Below are positions 45,312 through 56,644 of a DNA stretch of 64,000 nt, piece by piece (the first letter of the stretch is position 1; every line of letters begins with the position of its first letter). A program made the position numbers and the translations under genes. The stretch covers positions 29,600,850 to 29,664,849 of the forward strand of contig NC_041007.1 of assembly GCF_004193775.1 (NCBI RefSeq). Reading direction: 5' to 3'. The notes beneath the pieces are model-generated. The model saw nothing but the letters and a program-made list of their open reading frames with translations. It did no database searches and was not told the DNA's origin. The DNA comes from Glycine soja (Eukaryota > Streptophyta > Magnoliopsida > Fabales > Fabaceae).

Positions 45312-46870
45312 TTGGTGATACATTTCACCAGAGACGCAGCTCCCCAAACGCTCCGACACCCCTCGGTAGTTAGACCTATTCCATTTCTATACAAAAACAG
45401 CCATGCAGTTCCATGGAGGTACGCGCCTCCAAGCGAAAGGAAGGAAGGAGCTACCGACATCAGCTCGCTATCGGCCAAAGTAACCAATATCACGGGGCTG
45501 AGCGGCATGACCCGTAGCGTCCGCGTGTTCGCACCCCCTGATCTGCCGACACAGCCCGCAAACGCTAAAGGGAAGGCAAAGATGACGGAAGGACAAAATG
45601 TCAAAGTGATCCCCGCTCCGGACGAGGATGTTCCGATGAAAGGTCTTTCCGAGGGAAGAGATGGCTGTGACAAGAAAGAGGTATCACTCGAGGAAGCCGG
45701 CGAGTTCCTCCGCATTATTCAACAAAGCGAGTTCAAAGTCATTGAGCAACTCAACAAAACCTCGGCTAGAGTCTCTCTTTTGGAACTGCTCATGAGCTCT
45801 GAGCCTCATCGAGCTTTGCTAGTAAAAGTCTTGAATGAAGCTCATGTAGCCCAAGACATCTTTGTAGAAGGATTTGGGGGACTCGTCAATAACATCACAG
45901 CCAACAACTACCTCACCTTCGCTGAAGAGGAAATCCCTACCGAGGGGAGAGGACATAACAGGGCTTTGCATGTGTCGGTCAAATGCATGGACCACGTCAT
46001 GGCCAAGGTACTCATCGATAACGACTCTAGTTTGAACGTGATGCCCAAAAACACGTTGGAGAAATTGCCGTTTAACGCTTCCCACAAGTTCCATGGTGGT
46101 CCATGCCTTCGACGGCAGCCGCCGAGAGGTGGGGGGAGAGATCGACCTCCCCATATAGATAGGGCTCATACCTGCCAGGTTACGTTCCAAGTGATGGATA
46201 TTAACCTGGCTTACAACTATCTTTTGGGGTACCCGTGGATCCACTCAGTGGGAGTCATTCCCTCTACACTCCACCAAAAGCTGAAGTTCGTAGTGGAGGG
46301 GCATTTGGTCATAGTATCGGGAGAGGAAGACATCTTGGTAAGTTGCCCTTCCTCTATGCCATATGTGGAAGCCGCGGAGGAGTCATTGGAAACGGCTTTC
46401 CAATCTTTTGAGGTAGTAAGCATTGCCTCCGTAGATTCCCTCTCTGGGCAGCCTTGCCTATATGATACGGCAATGATGGTGGCCCGGGTGATGTTGGGGT
46501 ACGGCTACGAGCCCGTAATGGGTTTGGGCAAGAACAACGGCAGCAGAACCAGCCTGGTAAGCACCAGAGGAAATCGCGGGAAGTTTGGGTTAGGCTATAA
46601 ACCTACGCAAGCTGACATAAGGAAAAATATCTCGGAAAGGAAGAACAAAGGCCAAGGCTCGCGATTGGGACAACAAGCCGAAGGGGCCCCGCCCTGCCAC
46701 ATCAGTAGAAGCTTTATAAGTGCGGGTTTAAGACACGAAGGCCAAGTCGCCTTGATATGCAAGGATGACTCCCCGAGAAGATTGGATTTGGTATGGCCAT
46801 GTCCTCCTGGTTTCCGACTAGGAAATTGGCAAGTGGAGGAGCGCCTAGACATTTACGCAACAAGCATAAT
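45312..46870 (+). CDS. Protease region with G-patch-like segment (5' exon of pol)
   Basis: A long open frame (519 codons before the apparent splice site). The aspartic protease motif is LIDNDSSLNVMP near 46014-46050; the catalytic Asp is present, but a Gly common in this family at the next-but-one position is Asp here. A segment GYGYEPVMGLGKNNGSRTSL (about 46500-46560) with following Gly-rich sequence resembles a G-patch RNA-binding motif. Protease would cut the gag-pol polyprotein. The ORF stops at TAA 46872-46874 unless the intron at 46871-47049 is removed, when it continues in frame. This is the longest open frame in the window. Confidence 0.8.
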
Positions 46871-47049
46871 GTAACCCTTTGTAGCTTTGGAACTCTACGG
46901 TTGGGCCTAGGCTTTAGAGTTTCCTTTTGTTAAGGCATTATGTCTTTTGTTCTTGAATTTATAATATAAAGATCTTTCTTCATCTGTTCCTGCGCCTCTA
47001 CCCATTCTCATTCATTTGCATGTTTATTTCTTTACGCTTAAAATGCCAG
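46871..47049 (+). other. Putative 179-nt intron between protease and RT
   Basis: GT at 46871-46872 (AT|GTAACC), pyrimidine-rich tract upstream of the 3' end, AG at 47048-47049. Removing it turns the terminal ATG/TAA region into an Ile codon and joins the protease frame directly in phase to the open frame that continues through 47123-47383. Ogre elements are known to have an intron between protease and reverse transcriptase, which fits. The splice sites are my inference from sequence. Confidence 0.7.
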
Positions 47050-48831
47050 ATCCGACGACGAGTCCCTCGAAGGTACTAATACCCGAGACCCGGCCGTCAA
47101 TTTCGAGCAAGAAGCAGGTCGGATGAAGAGTGAAGAGGATGGGGATGTGGGGCTTCCCCCTGAGCTGGAGAGGATAATCGCTCAAGAGGACCGAGAAATG
47201 AGGCCTCATCAAGAAGAGACAGAACTAGTAGACTTAGGAACCGGCAGTGGGAAAAAGGAGGTAAAGATAGGCATGGGTATGACCACACCCGTCCGTGAAG
47301 AATTAAAGGCCCTGCTAAAAAACTACCAAGACATCTTTGCCTGGTCATACCAAGATATGCCCGGTTTGAGTTCTGACCTCTAAATCTTGAGTGTTCCCCG
47401 GTAAAACAAAAGTTGAGGAGGATGAAGCCCGAGACGTCCTTAAAAATAAAAGAAGAGGTAAAGAAACAATTTGACGCTGGCTTTCTGGCTGTCGCTCGGT
47501 ACCCGGAATGGGTTGCCAACATTGTACCGGTCCCTAAGAAGGATGGGAAGGTACAAATGTGTGTGGATTATCGGGATCTTAATCGAGCTAGTCCCAGAGA
47601 CAATTTCCCTCTGCCGCACATCGATGTCCTCGTGGATAATACGACCAATTTCGCTCTGTTTTCCTTCATGGACGGGTTCTCCGGCTACAATCAGATAAAA
47701 ATGGCGCCAGAGGATATGGAAAAGACTACCTTCGTCACCCTATGGGGGACCTTCTGTTATAAGGTGATGTCCTTTGGACTCAAGAACGCCGAGACAACCT
47801 ATCAACGGGCTATGGTGGCTTTATTTCACGATATGATGCACCGAGAAATCGAGGTCTATGTAGATGACATGATCGCCAAGTCTAAAACCGAGGAGGAACA
47901 CCTTGTCAACTTGCGAAAGTTGTTCGAAAGGCTTAGGAAGTATCGATTAAGGTTAAACCCCGCTAAGTGCACCTTCGGGGTCAAGTCTGGGAAATTACTG
48001 GATTTCATTGTAAGCTAGAAAGGGATAGAGGTGGACCTCGAAAAGGTGAAAGCCATCCTTGAAATGCCAGAACCGCGTACCGAGAAGCAGGTCCGAGGTT
48101 TCCTGCGGCGTTTGAACTACATTGCCAGATTCATATCACAACTCACCGCTATCTGTGAGCCATTGTTCAAGCTCTTACGCAAGAACCAATCCATCCGCTA
48201 GAACGAGGACTGTCAAAAGGCATTTGGAAGGATCAAATAGTGCCTCATGAACCCTCCTGTGCTTATGCCGCCGGTGCCCGGAAGACCTCTCATCTTGTAT
48301 ATGACGATTTTGGACGAGTCAATGGGATGTATGCTGGGGCAACATGATGAGTTCGGGAAAAGAGAGCGCGCCGTCTACTACTTGAGTAAGAAATTCACGG
48401 CCTGTGAGATGAACTACTCCCTGCTGGAAAGAACATGTTGTGCGTTAGTCTGGGCGTCCCACCGTCTAAGATAGTACATGCTGAGCCAAACCACTTGGCT
48501 GATATCCAAAAAGGACCCGGTCAAGTACATGTTTGAGAAGCTTGCTCTTACAGGGCGGATCGCCCGGTGGCAGGTTTTGCTATCCGAGTTCGATATAGTC
48601 TATGTCACCCAAAAGGCGATAAAGGGAAGCGTCATGGCAGATTATTTGGCTCAGCAGCCTCTCAACGACTATCAACCCATGCATCCCGAGTTCCCGGATG
48701 AGGACATCATGGCCTTGTTTGAGGAAAAACTAGACGAGGACAAGGACAAGTGGATCGTGTGGTTTGATGGAGCATCAAACGGTCTAGGCCATGGTGTTGG
48801 GGCAGCATTGGTCTCTCCGGACAATCAATGA
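47050..48831 (+). pseudogene. Reverse transcriptase and Ty3-type RNase H, broken
   Basis: RT copies RNA into cDNA; RNase H removes the RNA. The linker (47050-47383) is open, then a frame change near 47381-47412 leads into RT (47413-48018) with KVQMCVDYRDLN, the fingers/palm block SPRDNFPLPHID, and catalytic YVDD at 47857-47868. The first, divergent RNase H covers about 48250-48480 (VYYLSKKFTACEMNYSLLER) plus its connection to 48650 (VMADYLAQQ). In-frame TAG codons at 48016-48018, 48199-48201, 48238-48240 and 48472-48474, and TGA at 48829-48831, interrupt one otherwise continuous frame. Confidence 0.88.
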
Positions 48832-49359
48832 ATACCTTTCACAACCAGGCTAGGGTTCGACTGCACCAATAACATGGCTGAATATGAAGCATGCGCTTTG
48901 GGCGTCCAAGCAGCAATTGACTTCAACGTCAAGCTACTCAAGGTGTACGGAGACTCGGCGCTGGTGATTCACCAGCTGAGAGGGGAATGGGAAACTAGAG
49001 ACCACAAGCTGATACCCTACCATGCCTATATCAAGGAATTGGCTGATTTCTTTGATGAGATCTCCTTCCATCACGTTCCCCGAGATGAAAATCAAATGGC
49101 GGATGCGCTTGCCACTTTAGCGTCCATGTTCCAGCTGACATTGCATGGAGACCTATCGTACATAGAGTTCAGGTGTCGTGGCAGACCCGCACATTGTTGT
49201 CTGGTGGAAGAAGAGCGGGACTGTAAGCCTTGGTATTTCGATATCAAGCGATACATTGAAAGGAAAGAGTACCCACCGGAGGCTTCCGACAATGACAAGA
49301 GGACGTTGAGGAGATTGGCGGCCGGCTTCTTCGTAGGCGGAAGCATACTATACCAATAG
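48760..49359 (+). pseudogene. Second (archaeal-type) RNase H domain
   Basis: A distinct RNase H follows the Ty3 one. It starts WFDGASNGLGHGVGAALVSP (48762-48825), then MAEYEACALGVQAA (48874-48915), YGDSALVIHQLRGEWETRD, and DALATLASM. The acidic residues D, E and D of the active site are visible. A duplicated RNase H of archaeal type is a known mark of the Tat lineage and supports the Ogre/Tat assignment. TGA at 48829-48831 splits it, and TAG 49357-49359 ends the frame. Confidence 0.82.
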
Positions 49360-50439
49360 AAACCATGGCATGGTTCTGCTATGCTACGTGAACGCTAAGG
49401 AAGTTGAGAGCACTTTTGGTATGCACGCTAACGAGCACGCCATGGCTAGGAAGATCTTAAGGGCGGGTTACTATTGGCTCACCATGGAGAGCGATTGTTG
49501 TCTCCATGTGAGGAAGTGTCACGAATGCCAAACGTTTGCAGACAATGTCAATGCTCCGCCCTTGCCTCTAAATGTTTTGGCCGCACCGTGGCCTTTTTCC
49601 ATGTGGGGAATATATGTGATTTGGGCCATAGAGCCCAAAGCTGCGAACAGACACCATTTCATCCTAGTGGCGATCGATTACTTCACTAAGTGTGTTAAAG
49701 CCGCACCAAGAGTGTGGTGGTCAGGTTCATTAAGAGGGAGATTATCTGCCAGTATGGTTTGTCGAGGAAGATCATCACGGACAATGGCACCAACTTGAAT
49801 AACAAAACGATGGGGGAAATGTGCGAGGAGTTTAAGATCCAACATCACAATTCCACACCCTACAGACCGAAGATGAACGGAGCAGTGGAGGCAGTCAATA
49901 AGAATATCAAGAAGATTATCCAGAAGATGACCGTGTCATATAAGGATTGGCATGAGATGCTCCCATTCGCGTTACATGGTTACCGAACCTCAGTGCACAC
50001 GTCAACCGGGGCAACACCGTTCTCGTTGGTATATGGAATGGAGGTTGTGCTACCGTTTGAGGTGGAAGTCCCGTCATTACGAATCTTGGCGGAGTCCAGA
50101 TTAAAGGAATCGGAGTGGGCCCAGGCACGTTTCGATCAGCTTAATCTCATAGAAGGCAAGCATTTGGCCGCCATGAGCCACGGGCGTTTATATCAGAAAC
50201 GAGTGAAGAATGCTTTTGACAAGAAGGTATGCTCGCGCAGGTTCAGCGATGGGGACTTGGTGCTGAAGAAAGTCTCCCAAGCTCTAAAAGACAACAGAGG
50301 AAAGTGAGCCCTGAACTATGAAGGGCCTTTCGTTGTAAAAAGGGCTTTCTCCAGAGGGGCCCTGGTGCTCGCCAACATGGATGATGAGGAGCTACCTTCA
50401 CCCGTGAACTCCGACGTTGTCAAGCGATACTACGCTTAA
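49360..50439 (+). pseudogene. Integrase, broken (first catalytic Asp replaced)
   Basis: The HHCC zinc module lies at about 49420-49535 (HANEHAMARK, then CHECQ). The core follows: the first catalytic Asp position reads Tyr (TAT at 49613-49615 in MWGIYVIW), the second Asp is present (ITDNGTNLNN, near 49780) and the Glu is present (GAVEAVNKN, near 49888). The C-terminal GPF-like domain runs about 50318-50370, and the pol end is TAA 50437-50439. Frame changes occur at about 49360 and 49712, and TGA at 50305-50307 stands where Trp is expected. The protein could not have been active. Confidence 0.85.
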
Positions 50440-51115
50440 GATCTGGGGCAATTGAGGAAGTCGCTGCATGTTTTTATTTTTGTGTTTGTGTGTTCTTCTT
50501 GGTTTCCCCTAGGGATTCCTGTCCTCTGTAATTTTCTCATCGCAGTCTTTTAAATAGAACGTAGGGTTGAGGTTTCGATCCTCATTTTGTGCTTTAAAAG
50601 ATGTGTAGTATTTGATGACCTGAGCCTTTTCGCTCAGTCCATAGGATGCCCCAAGCGCTTAATTGAAACTGAACCCGACAAGCTTTTGCTAAAAGATTAT
50701 TGCATTAGAAAACACTCATGCATACGCATACACATGCATATTTGTTATCTTGTGACAGGGGCAGGATCGTTTTAGGAAATAGTCAAATACCGAGCCAAAT
50801 CCAAAGACAGAGACGAATCGAGGTAAGCAGTAACACGACCATGATTTGCTGGGCAATGTCATTTCCTGCTTTCAGGTACTTAGGGACGGGCACGAGTGGA
50901 GGCTAGGCCCATGACCAATGAATCATCGTCCCATGTCCAGCTCCGGACAAGCGAGAAGCACTACTGGGAGGCAGCCTAGTATCCTTTAAATTCCTACTTA
51001 TTATTGTTGTTGTTTCTTTAAGGTGATGGTCGGATGCCTAATTTACCCTAGGGGCTTCGAGTAAGCGAACGCCGACCCATAGAGAGCGTGTACCTTTGTT
51101 TGTTTTTTTTAAAAA
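50440..51115 (+). other. Spacer after pol
   Basis: Non-coding. It contains a small hairpin CTGAGC/GCTCAG near 50620-50638 and the stem-loop ACTGGGAGGCAGCCTAGT near 50964-50983, whose counterpart in element A (ACTAGG...CCTAGT near 12753-12772) is a better-paired version. Confidence 0.55.
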
Positions 51116-51129
51116 AAATGCAGGGTTAC

Positions 51130-51171
51130 CTCGCCTGGGCGAGCACCCCCTGCACGAAATGGTTTAAAAAG
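51130..51171 (+). promoter_or_regulatory. Internal LTR-like promoter before the 3' accessory ORF
   Basis: The dyad CTCGCCTGGGCGAG (51130-51143) is followed 20 bp later by TTTAAAAAG (51163-51171) and then by a CT-rich stretch with CTTCTCCCCCTCAC near 51200. This repeats the arrangement in the LTR promoters (dyad, ~25 bp, TATA box), so the downstream ORF probably had its own start of transcription. Confidence 0.55.
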
Positions 51172-51315
51172 AGAGGGGGAGTGCAGTTTTCACCCAAGGA
51201 ACTTCTCCCCCTCACTTAAGAACGCATCACTCATGGGATTTCTAGCTTTTTCTGACCCTAGGCCACCATTGTGTGCTTTTTGCTTCCATTTTAGTGTCCT
51301 TGCCACTCCATACAA

Positions 51316-52421
51316 GTAAGTGCACTATCCTTTTTGTTTCTAGCTTTACATTGATGCCTTTTTATGCTCTAAATTGTTCATGATTTGACCAATTTCGTGA
51401 GACAATTTGAGGCAAATTTATGCTTTGATTCATTGGATTGGGGGGTTGTAGGGGATGGCCTTAGTCCTAGGTTGTGTTCTGAAATAATGGGGCAAGCCAT
51501 ATTGCCCCTATCCCCTTGTTGTTGGTACCCAAAAGTGCACCCACCAAGTGCTCGGTGAAATGCCTCAATGGTGTTTGCACATAAGTTTGTGAAGGTTGCT
51601 TATAGATTGGGTTTGTGCATGTATGATTGCCTTTTTTGGATGTGGGGACAGCTTGCGGAAGTTAGGATAAATGCCAAAACATGACTTAGGCCTAGGGACC
51701 CAAGCCTTTGATTTTTGAAATGCAAGAAGGCATGAAAGTGAGAGCATGTTGGTAAGGTTTCCCCTTATGGCCAGCACTTGGTTTGGGCTGCACCATGATG
51801 ATTTCTATGTACCTAGATGGTGTGAAAATGTCGTTCACCATGTACATGTGTATGTTGAATAGGTAGCCAAATGCTTTGCAAATGTGCACATAAGCTAAAA
51901 ATGGCACGAAAACGCTTCTCAAAATAGGAATATATGACATGAAATTGCCTTTCAAAATGTGAATGAGTAGTACAAAAATTTCTTTTCCAATGAATGTGCA
52001 ACATGAAATTGTTCTTCAAATGAATGTAAATATGTGTGAATATATGTATAGCATGAAGTTGCTTCTCAAGTGTATGAACATATATGAATGAAATGTAAAC
52101 ATATAGCAAAAATGCCATTCAAAATGGAGTAGGTAGGTAGCAAAATGCCTTGAAACATATGTATGGATAGTTTGACATATAGCGTAAGGAATTTCTTTGC
52201 AAAACGAAAGTAGGTGCATCTCATAGGATGTCGTTCATCGAGGGAAAGATAGGTATAAATGTATGAATATCCTAGGAGAACCCGCGCGTTAACGCTTAAG
52301 CATTCCTTTCAAAATTCGTGTGGATATTCGTGTTTTGTTGGAAAAAGGGTAAGCTGTTTGGCTTGATCTGGCTTTCATTTTGATTAAGTTTCTTGAACTA
52401 ACTTCCCAAATGTTTTTGCAG
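51316..52421 (+). other. Putative 1.1-kb intron upstream of the accessory ORF
   Basis: The donor CAA|GTAAGT at 51316 is near consensus. The acceptor TGTTTTTGCAG ends at 52421, four bases before the ATG at 52425. The intervening 1106 nt is AT-rich with no coding signal. It would place the promoter-like segment in a first non-coding exon. Inferred from sequence only. Confidence 0.55.
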
Positions 52422-52424
52422 GAA

Positions 52425-53674
52425 ATGGCTCCGAAGAAACTCTCCACGAAGAGGTCTAGAAGAGACGCCATAGAAGAAAAATCCAATGCCGCCCCAGAGT
52501 TTGATAGTCATCATTTCCGTAGTGCTGAGCACCAGCAGCGCTTCGAGGCCATCAGGGGATGGTCTTTCCACAGGGAGAGACATGTCTAGCTCAGGGAGGA
52601 TGAGTATACGGACTTTCAGGAGGAGATAACTCGTAGACGTTGGACACCGTTAGTGACTCCCATGGCCAAGTTTGACCCTGAGATAGTCCTAGAGTTCTAT
52701 GCTAATGTTTGGCCCACGGAGGAGGGAGTTCGGGACATGCGCTCGTGGGTAAGGGGTCAGTGGATTCCCTTTGATGCAGATGCCCTCAGCCAGTTCCTGG
52801 GCGACCCGCTAGTTTTGGAGGAAGGCCAGCAGTGTGAGTTTAGCCAGAGGAGGAACAGGGCCGACAGTTTCAATGAGGAAGCCATCGCCCAGCTGTTGTG
52901 CATATCGGGGCAGGATTTCACTCGGACCGTTGCAGGGAGGCGGGTGCGGATCATGCACATCAGCATGACCACTTTGACCCAGACATGGATGACATTGCTG
53001 CTCAGCAATGTCTTGCCTAGCGATCACAACTCTAACCTCCCTCTTCCTAAGTGCCAGTTGGTGTATGCCATCCTGACATGGATGAGCGTCCACGTGGCCC
53101 AGGTGATTGCTGACACCATTTATTTGTTTGCAGGTATGGCGCCTACTAGGCACCCTCTGGACCCAGATAAGTCCAACAGGGCCCTGGGGTTTCCGATGCT
53201 GATCACGGGCCTCTGCCAGTCCTACGGAGTTCCCGTCACCCCCCGTAAGGTAATCCGACCGCCGATCACCCGAGCTTTCATCGAGAAGTACTGCACGCGT
53301 AGGCAGGCGCAAGGTGATACACATCAGGCCGTAGGCGCACTGCCACCACCTTGGCAGGCCGATCCAGCTAGGCCACTGGGCGTGGAGCATTATCTACAGC
53401 ATTTGGTTTGCCAGCAGGCGGCCAACCACCGTGGGCAGGTGCAGATACATGAGTGTCTCTACCGGTTCAGCCTCAGTCAGCAGGGGCAAGGTTCAACCCC
53501 TTTGTATGCCCTACCCCGGAGCAGTTTGGGGCTGAGGTCGCATGGCCTGAAGATTGGCCCGAGGCCCAGGCAGGGGAGGAGCCTGCAGGATCCCCCGGTG
53601 AGGCGAATGAATCCCACATGGATGAAGATATGATTGGCATGCTCGGTTTCTTGGGAGGGAGCGGAGCCACATGA
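52425..53674 (+). pseudogene. 3' accessory ORF of element D (plant retroelement extra ORF)
   Basis: It starts at ATG 52425 (MAPKKLSTKRSRRD, a basic, possibly nuclear-targeting start). TAG 52587-52589 breaks it after 54 codons, then the same frame continues from 52590 through WVRGQWIPFDADALSQFLGDP, GQDFTRTVAGRRVRIMHISMTTL, LLLSNVLPSDHN and PPITRAFIEKYC. A frame change near 53450-53510 shifts it to the true C-terminus (Pro/Glu-rich, ending DEDMIGMLGFLGGSGAT at 53674). Extra ORFs between integrase and the 3' LTR are known in Tat-lineage elements; the role is unknown. I recall PF20167 for this family, not checked. A degenerate copy is at 11830-12712. Confidence 0.78.
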
Positions 53675-55294
53675 CCAAGGTCACCACACTTTTTGTTACT
53701 AACATTACTACTTTCAGTTATTGTTTATGTTGTTATTAACATTACTGCTTTCAGTTATTGTTTCTGTTTCTGCTAGAATTTGGCGTTATGGCTCTCAGTT
53801 ATTTCATCACTATTTTTATTGCGACTTACCATTGCGTGTTTTTTTGTTTACCTTGTGGTTAGACGTGAGTAGGCAGTGTGTGCCCTCATCCACGCGACCT
53901 TTTCAGAAAAAAAAAAAAAAGAAATAAACAGATGATAATAACTTAATAGAAAAAGAAAAAAAAAAGAGAAAAAGAAAAATAAATTGTCTACCTGAAAAGG
54001 CAACATGCTTTCAAAGAGAAATAACTTCCAGCTTTTCTTTGAAAAAAAGGATTCACTGATCATAACCAGTTTTTGAAAAATGTGTATACACCTGAAGGGT
54101 GAATGCTGTGAAAATTTTCCCAAACGCCCAAAATAGACTCGGATGAATGCATGAATTGATAAAAGAACATGTTTTCGAAACACTGGGTTGACTTAATAGG
54201 GAAAATGAATCCTGAGCCCTAGTGTCACATGACCATAAAAAACTTGATGCTTGAATGTCCACATAGGTGCATGCATGACCAGCTTTGCATAAAATTTCCT
54301 AATCATCATTGTTGCATGTGTGTCGTGGAAATAATGTGGGACATCCCCTTTATCCCTGAACCGCTGGCCAAACCAACGCTCTGATGTATATCATGTCCAT
54401 CCGTTCTACAAGCCTTGAGCCAAGGTCCCAACTCACCATAAACCTTGCCCTCAAAAGAAAACAAAGCAAAAGGAGAAAATTCCCGATCAAAAAATCGGAA
54501 GAAAAGCAAAAGGAGAAAATTCCCAATCAAAGAGTGGGACAAAGCAAAAAAGAAAGAAAATTCCCAGTCAAAGATAGGAAGAAAACAGAAGAAATATGCA
54601 GAAAGGTCTTTGGACCAGACAATATCTGAACAATACAGAATTGTCACCAAGTAAACAAGGAAAGAAAGGAAACCACGACCTAAAGTGGTCCCCTCCCTTT
54701 GATTGCCAACCAAATCATGTGCGTCGATGACTTGTTCGCCTCACACTAAACAAAAACAGAAAAGGAAAAGACCAAAAACATTCAAAGCCAAATTTCCCAC
54801 CAAGAAACCCATTCCCAAGAAGAAGTCCTATTGATCCATGATCGCGCATGTAATCTTTGATTTGATAGGAAATGATTTGCAAAATCAAGTCATGACATAT
54901 CTATGGTTCGGAATTAGGATGAAACACTTACCTGTGTGAGATTGATACATTTTGAGTGATTTTCTTCTATTTTTGTTGGATCCAGTGTTTCCTCTAAATG
55001 GTCATTTAGAAATGAAATGCTAACATCCAAAATCTCATTTATGGTTATGAGAAAATTTCATCAGCATGTTCTCCTTCCCTAATAGACACATTGTTTTTCA
55101 TAAAAAAATCATATGTTGCTCTGATCAGTTGGAGGTTTTGTTTCTTTACTAAAGCATGTTCAAATTTTAGTGAAAAAACACCAAGACTATTTTAGTCTCA
55201 CAGTTATCAAGAACTACGTAGGTCTGAGTTCCTCATCACAAATTGAGAATACGTAGGAGCAAGAGCCACACTTTTGTCGGCCGCCCCACAATTT
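53675..55294 (+). other. Element D 3' untranslated region
   Basis: Matches 13201-14935 of element A in order: poly-A run (53907-53920), AACATGCTTTCAAAGAGA block, purine-rich repeat (54470-54590), GTTTCCTCTAAATGGTCATTTAG block (54985-55010), and a TACGTAG hairpin at 55214-55258. No gene is present. Conservation of block order between A and D is notable. Confidence 0.65.
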
Positions 55295-56083
55295 CTATCA
55301 CACTGACCCTAAAGTCAGGTGACGTGCGGAGATACACAAGTAATTTCTCTGCATAGTCAATTTCTGTCAATACTAACCCGCGAAGTTAGGGGGCAGGCGG
55401 AACTACACAAGTGGTTATCCATATAAACATTCTTTCGCTATCCATCAGACCCAGAGCATGATAGTATGCAGAGACTAACGTCGTCTTCTGCACCCTTTGT
55501 CAATCGCGGCCAATGAGCCCATTGACACGTGGAGATTTACGTCGTCTTCTGCGCTTTCTGTCACACTGACCCTGAAGTCAGGTGACATGCGGAGATACAC
55601 AAGTAATTTCTCCGCACAGTCAATTTCTGTCAATACTAACCCGTGAAGTTAGGGGGTAGGCGGAAATACCTAAGTGGTTATTCGTATAAACATTCTTTCG
55701 TTATCCATCAGACCAAGAGCACGATAGCATGCAGAGACTAACGTCGTCTTCTGCACCCTTTGTCAGTTGCGGCCAACGAGCCCGTTGACACGCGGAGATT
55801 TACGTCGTTTTCCACGCTTTCTGTCACACTGACCCTGAAGTCAGGTGACGTGTGGAGATACACAAGTAATTTCTCCGCACAGTCAATTTCTGTCAATACT
55901 AACCCGTGAAGTTAGGGGGTAGGCGGAAATACCCAAGTGGTTATCCGTATAAACATTCTTTCGCTATCCATCAGACCCAGAGCACGATAGCATGCAGAGA
56001 CTAACGTCGTCTTCTGCATCCTTTGTCAATCGCGGCAAATGAGCCTGTCGATGCGCGAAGACTAACATTGTTTTCTGCACCAT
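55295..56083 (+). repeat. 263-bp tandem array of stem-loops (three units)
   Basis: Units start at 55295, 55558 and 55821, exactly 263 bp apart. Within unit 2: TGTCAC 55559-55564 / GTGACA 55582-55587; TGCGGAGA 55588-55595 / TCTCCGCA 55609-55616; CTAAC 55636-55640 / GTTAG 55648-55652; TGCAGA 55730-55735 / TCTGCA 55750-55755; TGTCA 55761-55765 / TGACA 55786-55790. Unit 3 has GCTATC 55963-55968 / GATAGC 55986-55991. Degenerate continuation reaches about 56300. Confidence 0.88.
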
Positions 56084-56594
56084 TTGTCGTCCTGACCCGT
56101 GAAGTCAGGTGACATGCGAGGTTGCCTTATGGTTACCCGCACCTTTCGTCAACCACGGGCAAACGAGCCCGTTGACGCGAAGAGACTAACATCGTCTTCT
56201 GCACCTTTTGCCATCCAGGGACAGCGAGTCAGGTGGCAGGCGGAGATACCTTTTGGTCATCCACACCTTTCGTCAACCGAGGGGAACGAATTCGACGATG
56301 TCAGGATGATGTTGGTCATTCGGTTCTGATTATTTTCAAAACTTTTACGGGTTTTACTCTCGTCGTCCGAAAACATTCAAGCCCAATGACGCGCGAGATT
56401 CTTCTCTGCTGGGCAGGGACGATCGAGTGCAATGGCGTAGGGAAGTGTCGTGGTTGTCCAACTTTGTTGCTTTCAAGACACTGAAGTTTTTTGACGCTTC
56501 TGATGCCTTTTCTTTTCTTTCTAAATGACAGGTTCCGCTGGTGGGGATATTGACCGGTCGAATGATGTTCCGCTTGAACGAAATTAGTGTCTTA
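56084..56594 (+). other. Degenerate hairpin-rich tail before the PPT
   Basis: Further CGTCAAC/GTTGACG-type inverted pairs near 56149-56176, then non-repetitive sequence to the polypurine hairpin. No gene. Confidence 0.5.
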
Positions 56595-56640
56595 TCTTTA
56601 CTTCGCTTTTATCTCCAAAAAAAAGATAAGTAAAGAGGGG
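56595..56640 (+). promoter_or_regulatory. Polypurine tract and hairpin (element D)
   Basis: TCTTTACTT (56595-56603) pairs with AAGTAAAGA (56628-56636); inner CTTTT (56606-56610) pairs with AAAAG (56621-56625). The tract AAAGAGGGG runs to 56640, and the LTR starts at 56645. Same layout as 15549-15593. Confidence 0.75.
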
Positions 56641-56644
56641 CAAC

